In this document: positions 1-6,488 of the stretch, piece after piece
Layout of the letters: each line of letters begins with the position of its first letter
Position numbering within the stretch: the stretch's first letter is position 1
Assembly (NCBI GenBank): GCA_014380825.1
Contig: JACMJD010000487.1
Span: 1 to 8,208, forward strand
Length of the DNA: 8,208 nt
Direction: 5' to 3'
DNA from: Phycisphaerae bacterium
Lineage (GTDB): Bacteria > Planctomycetota > Phycisphaerae > Tepidisphaerales > Tepidisphaeraceae
Program-made: the position numbers and the translations under genes
Notes under the pieces: generated by a model
Database searches by the model: none
Told to the model about the DNA's origin: nothing
What the model saw: the letters and a program-made list of their open reading frames with translations, nothing else

Positions 1-23
1 CATGCGTTGTGCGAGCGCAGACA

Positions 24-41
24 TGCAGGCTGAAGCCTGCA
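24..41. repeat. Perfect hairpin inverted repeat, 7-bp stem and TGAA loop
   Basis: Arms at 24-30 (TGCAGGC) and 35-41 (GCCTGCA) pair perfectly around a TGAA tetraloop. The next pair outward (A23/C42) does not match, so the stem is exactly 7 bp. No T-run follows, so it is not a canonical intrinsic terminator. It could be a non-canonical terminator for an upstream gene outside the window or one copy of a dispersed intergenic palindrome. GCAGGCT-AAGCCTGC-type palindromes are, as I recall, common between genes in GC-rich soil bacteria, but no second copy lies in this window. Confidence 0.6.
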
Positions 42-69
42 CGCCGACAGAACGATCCAGCGCATTCAC

Positions 70-110
70 TCCCCGTGAGACGCGTGAGCGAGTAAAACTG
101 TCCCCGTGAG
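70..110 (+). repeat. 10-bp direct repeat TCCCCGTGAG flanking the recG start
   Basis: TCCCCGTGAG occurs exactly at 70-79 and again at 101-110, 31 bp apart. A shorter CGTGAGCG at 83-90 matches 105-112. The last copy contains the GTG start codon of recG at 106. The repeat may be chance in GC-rich DNA or a small regulatory site. Nothing else in the sequence decides between these. Confidence 0.35.
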
Positions 111-2178
111 CGCATCGGATCGCCCCATTGAAGCACTCGAAGGCGTTGGATCAGCGCGCGCGAAGCACCTGCGAGAACTCGGCCTCACCAAGCTCGGCGA
201 TCTGCTCGAGTATTTCCCGCGGACGTATCAAATCGAATCGCCAGAGCGCGCGATCGGGCAACTCGTTGACGGCGAGATTCAATCCGCGCGCGGGCGCGTG
301 GTCGCGGTGAATTACGTGGCCGTTCGACCGCGTCCCCGCTTTGAAGCGACGCTGGAAGACGAATCGACACACGAGAAGCTCGCGCTCGTCTGGTTTCACG
401 GCGCTTATCTCCGAACGCGGATTCATCCCGGCATCATGATGCGCGTGCGCGGCAAAGTGGCGCACTTTCGCAATCTGCCACAGATGCCGAATCCGAAATG
501 GGAGATCGTCGACGACTCGACGGCCATGCACGAGGACGCGGCGTATCGTCCGGTGTATCCGGCTTCGAGCCGCATCACGAGCGAAGCGATCGGCAAGATC
601 GTCGCCGACAATATCGCGCACGCGGTCCAGGAGATTCCGGAACTCTTCACGCCACAGTTGTTGCGCGAACGCAAACTGATCCCGCGCGGCGAAGCGTACC
701 GGTTGATCCATCTGCCCAAAGACGTTCGCGATGCGCAGGCCGCGCGGAAGCGGATCGTTTACGACGAGCTGATGCTGCTGCAACTCGGTCTCGGTTTGAG
801 CAAGCGAATGCGCGACGGCCAGTTGACCGCGCCGATGATGCGGGCGGACAAGTTGCTCGATCAGCGAATTCGCCAGCGGTTTCCGTTCGACCTGACCAAC
901 GCGCAGCAGCGATCGATCTACGAAATCGTGAAGGATCTTCAATCCGGCCAGCCGATGAACCGCCTGCTTCAGGGCGACGTCGGCAGCGGCAAAACGGTTG
1001 TCGCGCTCTACGCGATGCTGGTGGCCGTTGCCAACAAGATGCAGGCGGCCATTCTCGCGCCGACCGAAGTGCTGGCCGAGCAGCACTACCTTACGCTGTC
1101 GAATTTTCTGCGCGATTCGAACGTCAAGATCGATCTGCTCACGCAGCGCACCAAGCGCGCGTCGCGCGGCTCGATTGCCAAATCCATCGCCGAAGGTCAC
1201 ACGCATCTGGCCGTCGGGACGCAGGCGCTGATTCAGGAAGATGTCGGCTTCGCCAATCTCGGCCTGGTGGTGATCGACGAACAGCACAAGCTCGGCGTTC
1301 GGCAGCGCGCGATTCTGAAGAGCATGGGTCATTCGCCGCACTACCTGGTGATGACGGCCACGCCGATCCCGCGAACGCTGGCGCTGTCTTATTTCGCGGA
1401 CTTCGATCTGAGCATTATCGACGAGCTCCCGCCCGGTCGTCAGCCGATCCAGACGCGCTGGCTGCGCCCCAAGGATTCAGGCAAGGCGTACGAGTTCATC
1501 CGCAAGCAAGTCGACGCGGGTCGGCAGGCGTACATCGTGCTGCCGCAGATCGACGACAACGGGTTGGATGAATCGAAGTCGGTTCGCACGGAATTCGATC
1601 GACTGCAAAAGGGGCCGCTGTCCGGCTTGCGTTTGGCGATGCTGCACGGGCAGATGGAGACGGAAGAAAAACACGAGACGATGAACGCGTTTCGCGATCG
1701 GCGGGTGGATGTGCTGGTCGCTACGACGGTGATCGAAGTGGGCGTTGATGTCGCCAACGCGACGGTGATGTTGATCGACGGCGCCGAGCGGTTCGGCCTG
1801 TCGCAGCTACATCAGCTTCGCGGCCGAGTCGGACGCGGCGCCGAGCTGTCGCACTGCATCCTGCTGTCCGAAGGCTCAACCGAATCCGCGCAGGAGCGCC
1901 TTCGCGCCATGACCCGCACGAACGACGGCTTCGAGATCGCCGAGATGGACTTGAAGCTCCGCGGCCCCGGCGAATTCTTCGGCACCCGCCAGCACGGCCT
2001 GCCGGAAATGAAGCTGGCGGACATCACGCAGGAGATCGGCATGCTCCAGATTGCCCGTGACGATGCGATGGCGATTCTCAAGGACGACCCGACGCTTACC
2101 CATCGTGAAAACCACACACTGCGAGATGCGCTCAAAGCGGAATTCGGCGAGACGCTGCGGCTGGCGCAGGTGGGATAA
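106..2178 (+). CDS. recG: ATP-dependent DNA helicase RecG
   Basis: RecG is the cytoplasmic superfamily 2 helicase that regresses stalled replication forks and migrates branched DNA during recombination and repair. The protein is 690 residues, close to the 693 of E. coli RecG. Residues about 8-34 look like the N-terminal helical/HhH-like segment, followed by the OB-fold wedge domain (about 60-150). Helicase motifs are intact: Walker A GDVGSGKT at 290-297, DEQH at 391-394 (followed by KLGVRQR, the RecG signature in slightly altered form), TATPIPRTLA at 417-426, TTVIEVGVDV at 540-549 and QLRGRVGRG at 570-578. RGPGEFFGTRQHG at 619-631 belongs to the TRG translocation region. The start is GTG 106. 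An in-frame TGA at 85-87 rules out a longer form, and no strong Shine-Dalgarno site is visible. The gene appears complete and functional. It has no obvious functional link to the surface-protein genes downstream. Confidence 0.97.
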   Translation: MSASDRPIEALEGVGSARAKHLRELGLTKLGDLLEYFPRTYQIESPERAIGQLVDGEIQSARGRVVAVNYVAVRPRPRFEATLEDESTHEKLALVWFHGAYLRTRIHPGIMMRVRGKVAHFRNLPQMPNPKWEIVDDSTAMHEDAAYRPVYPASSRITSEAIGKIVADNIAHAVQEIPELFTPQLLRERKLIPRGEAYRLIHLPKDVRDAQAARKRIVYDELMLLQLGLGLSKRMRDGQLTAPMMRADKLLDQRIRQRFPFDLTNAQQRSIYEIVKDLQSGQPMNRLLQGDVGSGKTVVALYAMLVAVANKMQAAILAPTEVLAEQHYLTLSNFLRDSNVKIDLLTQRTKRASRGSIAKSIAEGHTHLAVGTQALIQEDVGFANLGLVVIDEQHKLGVRQRAILKSMGHSPHYLVMTATPIPRTLALSYFADFDLSIIDELPPGRQPIQTRWLRPKDSGKAYEFIRKQVDAGRQAYIVLPQIDDNGLDESKSVRTEFDRLQKGPLSGLRLAMLHGQMETEEKHETMNAFRDRRVDVLVATTVIEVGVDVANATVMLIDGAERFGLSQLHQLRGRVGRGAELSHCILLSEGSTESAQERLRAMTRTNDGFEIAEMDLKLRGPGEFFGTRQHGLPEMKLADITQEIGMLQIARDDAMAILKDDPTLTHRENHTLRDALKAEFGETLRLAQVG

Positions 2179-2254
2179 TCGAACTCTCATCTTCGCGCCC
2201 ACAAAACACCCAACTTCACGATGCGGACGAGTCGTTTCGCAATCCGGACGGTGA

Positions 2255-2283
2255 TTGCATCGCCCGGTCGCGTCTGCTACTTT
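2255..2283 (+). promoter_or_regulatory. Weak candidate sigma-70-type promoter
   Basis: TTGCAT at 2255-2260 and an extended -10-like TG-C-TACTTT at 2275-2283 are separated by 17 bp. Each hexamer matches the consensus at only about three positions, and planctomycete promoters are poorly defined. If real, it would give a 5' leader of roughly 140 nt before the gene at 2432, with the palindrome at 2329-2340 inside that leader. Confidence 0.2.
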
Positions 2284-2328
2284 TGGTTCGCCGATCGTTC
2301 GGGAGGTGGGCGATTCGGCGTTTCGCTG

Positions 2329-2340
2329 CTACCGCGGTAG
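2329..2340. promoter_or_regulatory. Perfect 12-bp palindrome CTACCGCGGTAG
   Basis: CTACCGCGGTAG is fully self-complementary and sits about 91 bp upstream of the start at 2432. It could be an operator half-pair or a small RNA stem in the leader. A 12-bp palindrome is expected once or twice by chance in a window this size, so position is its only support. Confidence 0.25.
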
Positions 2341-2421
2341 TTCTGCCTCGATGCGCTGATTGGATCGCGTTTTTGTTTTGACGCAATCGTCACGCGCGCC
2401 CCGGATTCGATCCTCTTTCTT

Positions 2422-2431
2422 GGAGAAGAAA
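2422..2431 (+). promoter_or_regulatory. Ribosome binding site that fixes the start at 2432
   Basis: GGAG at 2422-2425 lies 6 nt before ATG 2432. This is ideal spacing and favours 2432 over the in-frame TTG at 2360. The protein then begins directly with a classical signal peptide. Confidence 0.75.
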
Positions 2432-5400
2432 ATGCCCGTCCGCAAGTCCGCTCGGAAGATGCTGTTCACCGCCGCTTCGGTCGTCGCGCTGTCGTCGCTC
2501 GCGCAGGGGCAGACCAGCGGGTCGTGGGTTGTTGAAGCGGACGGGAACTGGTCCGATGCAACCAAGTGGTCGCCCGCGGTCCCCGATAACGGCGGCGTGG
2601 CGACGTTTGAAACGTTGCCCACCTTTATCCTTGCCGCGCCGCGCACAGTCCGCCAGGACTCGGCAACCGTCACGCTCGACAAGATTGTCTACAACACGCC
2701 CTTCACTTTTGTGCTCAACCCGCTCGTGGCCGGCAACACGATCACGCTGACCGGCAACGCCGAAGTTCGTCACAACGTCACGCCAACGCTCGCATGGAAC
2801 ACGACGACAAACGGACAACTGTTGAGCATCGGCCTCGCCGGCAGCGCGGGACTCACACGGTCCGGGCCGGGCATCGTCAGCATGAGCGTGGCGAGCACGT
2901 ATACGGGCAACACGACACTCCGGGATGGATCAATCACCCGCACCACGGTCGGTGACGCCGCCTTCGGCAACACCAGCGGCCAACTGAATTTCAACGACGG
3001 CACGATCCGTGTCGCGACCGCGGCGTTCAACAGCGCTCGGCAGATCAACCTGATTGCCGGCGGGACGATTGAGACGACCGCGTCCGGTGCGACGACACTT
3101 AGCGGCTTGATCACAGGCGCCGGATCGTTCAACAAGGTCGGCTCGGCCCTGTTGACGGTAACCGGCGCGGGCAACTACAGCGGCGGCACATGGTTCGGCG
3201 CGGGCTCGGTCGTGTACAGCGGCAACGGCGCGGCCACCGCGACCAGTTCGGTCCTTGCGAACGGCACGATCACACTCGACAACAGCGGCACCAACGTCGC
3301 GAATCGCATCAACGATGCGGCCGGAATGACGTTTACTGGTTCGGGTTTGATCATGACCGGCAACGCCGCGGGAAGTTCGGAGACACTCGGCGTGGCGACA
3401 TTCGCACAAGGCATTACGACGATCGGCACCACACCGAACGCGGCGGCGGGCGCGACGCTCACGTTTGCTGAAGCGCAGCGTTCGCTCGGCGGCGCTGCGT
3501 TCTTCCGCGCCAATTCGATGGGCGCGACACCGGGTGCGAACGTCGGCAACGTCTACTTCACAGCCGCCCCGACGCTCAGCGCCAGCGGTGGTGGCGCGGC
3601 CGGTTCGACGCAACTTAGCATCATTCCCTGGGCGTACGGCGCGGACAACAGCGGCTCAGCCTCGACGAACGCCGGTGCGTCGCTCGTAACCTACGCCGCG
3701 AACGGCGTGCGAGCGCTGGCGACGGCTGAATATTTAACCGACTTCAGCGCATCAACGGCAAACGACAACGTGCGCGTCGCATCGGCGGTAAACGTGGCAG
3801 GCGCGTCCAATGCCAATGCCGTCTTGCTGACGACTGGCGGATCCATCACCGGGAGCGGCGTGCTCACGCTCGGCAGCGGCGTGTTCCTCAACACGATCCC
3901 GAATGCGACGGTCAGCGCGGGTTTGAATTTCGGCGCGAACGAAGGAATCCTGCACACGCCGAACTCTATCACCTTCAGCGGCCAGTTCACCGGCACCGCT
4001 GGTTTGACCAAGACCAGCATCGGTGCGGCGACCTTTGCCAACGCGACCAGCAGCTACACCGGCCCGACGATCATCGGCGGTGGCACGACGACGTATCTCG
4101 CCAGCGTCGGCTCGGGCGTGGCCGGCCCCTTCGGCAGCGATACCTCGGCGATCACACTCGCGCCGGGCGATTTCACCAGTACCAAGCTCATCTACGCCGG
4201 CGCGGGCGCGGCGAGCTTCGCGCGCAATCTCGACGTCAGGGCATTTAACGCGATCGGCAACCAGGCGCTGCTTCCCCAGTTCGGCGTGAGCGCGGCGCAA
4301 TCGCTGACAATGGATGGCGATATAGCACTCTCCTTCCCGCTCAACTTCACCGGAGCAGCCGGCGCGGCCGTAACCGTGAACGGCGATGTCAGCGGCAGCG
4401 GTTTCCTCACCGATTTCAGCGCCACCAGCACGACGATCACGCTGACCGGAAATAACACGCACACCGGCGGCATGGAGTTCACCGGCGGCAGCAACACCTG
4501 GGCGGTTGGGTCCGATACCGCGTTCGGGACCGGGCCGATCAAGATGGTCATGCTGTCCGGCCAGCCGACGATCGTCGCCGTGGGCGGCCCGCGCATCGTG
4601 CCCAACAATGTCGTGGCCCTCAGTATCGCGGCGAACTACTGGACGATTGGCGGCACCAATGACATCGATTTCGCCGGCAATATCGTGCTCGCCAACCTCG
4701 GCGTTGCCGGTGCCGGATCGCACACCATCAACAACACCGGCCTGACGACGTACTCCGGCGTGCTATCGATCGGCGGACTCATCAAGGCAGGCGCGGGCAC
4801 GCTCGTGCTCAGCGGCAACAACATCCACAACGGCATCGGCACGGTGAATGCCGGTGTCCTGCGTGTTGCACATTCGAATGCATTGGGCACGCCGCTGGCG
4901 AACACGCTGGTGGCAACGGGCGCGACGCTTGAGATGACGAACAACTCGCTCAGCGCTGAACCCGTGACGATCAACGGTAGCGGCATCGCCGCATCACTCG
5001 GCGCGGGCGCGGTCCGATCGACATCGGGCAACAACTCGCTGGGCAACGTCACGCTCGCCAGCTCCAGCACGATCGGCGTTGATGCCGGATCGCTCACCGT
5101 TGGCAACGTCGGCGGCGCGTTTGATCTGATCAAGGCCGGCGCGGGGACGCTGAGCGCCGGCCGATATCGTGTCACATCGCTCAGCGCCACCGGCACCGCG
5201 GCCGTCACGCTTGGTCGCGATGCGGCCAACAAGGTCAGCACGATCGCCGGTGGGCTGACACTTGCCGCGGGCGCGTCGCTCGATCTGGGTGACAATGACT
5301 TGATCCTCAACACAGCCACCACCAGTACGATTGAAGGCCTGATCAAGAACGCCCGCAACGGCGGCGCGTGGGATCAGCCCGGCATCACCAGCACGGCCGC

Positions 5401-5908
5401 GCGAAATCGCGTTCCGAAAATCACCAGTTTGGGTGTGCTTCAAGGATCCGATTACATCGCGGCGAATAGCACCACCTTCGACGGCATCGCCGTGAACGCG
5501 AGTGACGTGCTTGTTCGCTACACGTATTACGGCGACACCGACTTCAGTGGCAGCGTCGACTTCGACGACTACTCGCGTATCGACGCCGGATTCAACAACA
5601 ACCGCACCGGCTGGTTCAACGGCGACGTCGACTACAACGGGATCGTCGACTTCGACGACTACTCGCTGATTGACTTGGCCTTCAACAACCAATCCGGCAC
5701 GATCGCGCGGGCGGCGGCTTATCTGGATGGATCGGACCCGAGCATGCAGGGAATGAACACGCCCGAGCTTCAGAAAGTCGTGATGCACTTCGATCAATTC
5801 GGTGGCGGATACGCGGCGAGCTTCCTGAATGCCGTGCCCGAACCGACTTCCACACTTGCGGCGCTGGCGCTGACGACGATGATTCGCCGTCGTCGTCGTA
5901 CTCGCTAG
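2432..5908 (+). CDS. Large secreted beta-strand-repeat protein with dockerin-like EF-hands and PEP-CTERM-type sorting signal
   Basis: This is a 1158-residue predicted surface or envelope protein. The signal peptide is residues 1 to about 26 (basic MPVRKSARK, hydrophobic core, cut near AQG-QT). A GxWxxxxDGNWSDATKW opening typical of autotransporter-associated beta-strand-repeat proteins follows. Recognisable repeat units (G-L-x-K-x-G-x-G-x-L ... Y-T-G-x-T) lie near residues 140-170, 226-264, 524-557, 669-694, 782-812 and 899-907. The C-terminal module starts near 948 (ASLDLGDNDLI). It includes two calcium-loop motifs, D1035-x-D-x-x-G-x-V-x-x-x-D1046 and D1065 to D1076, spaced exactly 30 residues as in dockerin-type pairs. 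The tail has VPEP at 1135-1138, a short hydrophobic segment (about 1141-1151) and five arginines (1152-1156), the layout of exosortase-processed PEP-CTERM signals. There is no beta-barrel domain, so anchoring should depend on the C-terminal signal. I see no cysteine in the whole protein. The ligand or role is unknown. Confidence 0.9.
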   Translation: MPVRKSARKMLFTAASVVALSSLAQGQTSGSWVVEADGNWSDATKWSPAVPDNGGVATFETLPTFILAAPRTVRQDSATVTLDKIVYNTPFTFVLNPLVAGNTITLTGNAEVRHNVTPTLAWNTTTNGQLLSIGLAGSAGLTRSGPGIVSMSVASTYTGNTTLRDGSITRTTVGDAAFGNTSGQLNFNDGTIRVATAAFNSARQINLIAGGTIETTASGATTLSGLITGAGSFNKVGSALLTVTGAGNYSGGTWFGAGSVVYSGNGAATATSSVLANGTITLDNSGTNVANRINDAAGMTFTGSGLIMTGNAAGSSETLGVATFAQGITTIGTTPNAAAGATLTFAEAQRSLGGAAFFRANSMGATPGANVGNVYFTAAPTLSASGGGAAGSTQLSIIPWAYGADNSGSASTNAGASLVTYAANGVRALATAEYLTDFSASTANDNVRVASAVNVAGASNANAVLLTTGGSITGSGVLTLGSGVFLNTIPNATVSAGLNFGANEGILHTPNSITFSGQFTGTAGLTKTSIGAATFANATSSYTGPTIIGGGTTTYLASVGSGVAGPFGSDTSAITLAPGDFTSTKLIYAGAGAASFARNLDVRAFNAIGNQALLPQFGVSAAQSLTMDGDIALSFPLNFTGAAGAAVTVNGDVSGSGFLTDFSATSTTITLTGNNTHTGGMEFTGGSNTWAVGSDTAFGTGPIKMVMLSGQPTIVAVGGPRIVPNNVVALSIAANYWTIGGTNDIDFAGNIVLANLGVAGAGSHTINNTGLTTYSGVLSIGGLIKAGAGTLVLSGNNIHNGIGTVNAGVLRVAHSNALGTPLANTLVATGATLEMTNNSLSAEPVTINGSGIAASLGAGAVRSTSGNNSLGNVTLASSSTIGVDAGSLTVGNVGGAFDLIKAGAGTLSAGRYRVTSLSATGTAAVTLGRDAANKVSTIAGGLTLAAGASLDLGDNDLILNTATTSTIEGLIKNARNGGAWDQPGITSTAARNRVPKITSLGVLQGSDYIAANSTTFDGIAVNASDVLVRYTYYGDTDFSGSVDFDDYSRIDAGFNNNRTGWFNGDVDYNGIVDFDDYSLIDLAFNNQSGTIARAAAYLDGSDPSMQGMNTPELQKVVMHFDQFGGGYAASFLNAVPEPTSTLAALALTTMIRRRRRTR
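5519..5701 (+). repeat. EF-hand/dockerin-like coding module, copy 1
   Basis: This 183-bp block is paralogous to 7112-7294 in the next PEP-CTERM gene. By hand alignment without gaps, 33 of 183 bases differ. 19 codons differ synonymously and 6 change the amino acid, so the two copies encode about 90% identical protein. The pattern points to old paralogues under protein-level constraint, not a recent duplication. Confidence 0.8.
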
Positions 5909-5930
5909 ATCGGTGACGTCGAGTGATTTT

Positions 5931-5942
5931 GGAGGGTTCGTG
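5931..5942 (+). promoter_or_regulatory. Shine-Dalgarno site for the GTG start at 5940
   Basis: GGAGGG at 5931-5936 precedes GTG 5940 by 3-4 nt, which is short but usable. It supports 5940 over the in-frame GTG at 5913, which has no such site and lies only 4 nt after the preceding stop codon. Confidence 0.5.
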
Positions 5943-6488
5943 CGCGGCTTGCTTGTTCGGATTCGTCATCTGAAGATTTGTCTCGTCGTATCGCTCGTCA
6001 CGTTGTGTACGACAATCGACGCGACGGTCGTTCTCGCCTGGCCGGATTGCGAAGTCGCCGCCGGTTCGATGGCGGATGAAACAGTCGCCGGCGCCGAAGC
6101 GCTCACGCTAGACTCATCCGGCGGAAAATCGCCGAAGCGCATCGTGTTCAATGCGGGCGTGAGTTTTCCCAGCGCCTATTTCTATCGCGGATATCTCCAG
6201 CAGGATCATGGACTGATCGTTCAGCCGTTCGCGACGCTCGGTTACACGATTTATCAGAGCGACCAACTGCGCGTTCGCCCGTATGTTGGAATCTGGAACA
6301 GCTTTCACACCGTTGAGCTGGTCGACGATGCTCAATTATGGCTACATCGCTTCAATCGATCGTCGCATCGAACACCGGCAGCGACGATTGGAGCAAGGCC
6401 GGCAACTGGCTTGCGAGCGAACCAAACGCCACCGGCGCGACCGCGGTCTTTGGCAGCGCGATCACCGCGCCGCGCACGATCACGCTGA
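5940..6488 (+). pseudogene. 3'-truncated TorF/Gcw_chp-like outer-membrane protein gene
   Basis: The reading frame begins at GTG 5940 with a signal peptide (RGLLVRIRHLK, then a hydrophobic core ending near LAWP). Residues 69-123 carry a beta-barrel-like stretch with SFPSAYFYRGYLQQD (about 75-89), IVQP and GIWNSFH (117-123). I associate this pattern with the TorF/Gcw_chp family of putative porins (conserved YxFRG near the N-terminus, GxWxS in the next strands). Family members usually run a few hundred residues. Here similarity ends at about residue 123-132, near base 6310-6335. The frame then runs on to a TGA at 6486-6488 as arginine-rich sequence that is only the out-of-frame reading of the next gene. 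The last 151 bases overlap the PEP-CTERM gene starting at 6338. I read this as a gene head whose 3' part is missing. Family assignment is from memory of motifs and is moderately certain. Confidence 0.6.
6309..6350. other. Probable deletion or chimeric junction between two gene fragments
   Basis: Left of this interval the porin-like frame (positions divisible by 3) reads convincingly to GIWNSFH, which ends at 6308. Right of it the PEP-CTERM frame, shifted by two bases, reads convincingly from about 6350 (SIVASNTGSDDW). The PEP-CTERM frame has a TGA stop at 6314-6316, so it cannot extend upstream to a signal peptide. The exact breakpoint cannot be placed without intact relatives of both genes. 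Confidence 0.6.

Larger units (their letters stand above)
2179..2431. other. Intergenic region between recG and the surface-protein cluster
   Basis: This 253-bp non-coding stretch is the only gap large enough for a promoter of the downstream unit. It holds a weak promoter-like pair (2255-2283), a perfect 12-bp palindrome (2329-2340), a T-rich patch (2371-2379) and the ribosome binding site at 2422. I see no hairpin plus T-run that would terminate recG. An in-frame TTG at 2360 could extend the next protein by 24 residues, but that extension has no ribosome binding site and would bury the signal peptide. Confidence 0.6.

Noticed and set aside
151..1341. Long minus-strand open frame (396 codons) opposite recG
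   Set aside because: It lies wholly within intact recG. Its arginine/histidine-rich translation has no recognisable motif, as expected for the antisense of GC-rich coding DNA.
498..1571. Plus-strand open frame (357 codons) inside recG
   Set aside because: It is the shifted frame of recG. The translation is Arg/Gly/Asp-rich without domains, and all helicase motifs are in the 106-2178 frame.
2179..2220. Intrinsic terminator after recG
   Set aside because: I find no GC-rich stem followed by a T-run here.
2378..2406. TTGACG as a -35 element
   Set aside because: The sequence 17 bp downstream (CCGGAT) is not -10-like, and the resulting transcript start would fall almost on the ribosome site.
2360..2431. 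TTG-initiated 24-residue N-terminal extension of the large PEP-CTERM protein
   Set aside because: It has no Shine-Dalgarno site and would bury the signal peptide. GGAG 6 nt before ATG 2432 gives a better start.
2930..5797. Several long minus-strand open frames opposite the large PEP-CTERM gene
   Set aside because: They are low-complexity Arg/Ala/Val-rich shadows of a strongly supported sense gene with signal peptide, repeats, EF-hands and sorting tail, and none has a ribosome site or motif.
2432..5908. Type V autotransporter
   Set aside because: The passenger-like repeats are present, but there is no C-terminal beta-barrel. The protein ends in a VPEP/hydrophobic/arginine sorting signal.
6338..6488. 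A genuine overlapping gene pair with an expressed arginine-rich C-terminus on the porin-like protein
   Set aside because: The tail after about residue 132 is simply the PEP-CTERM coding DNA read out of frame. No outer-membrane family has such a tail.
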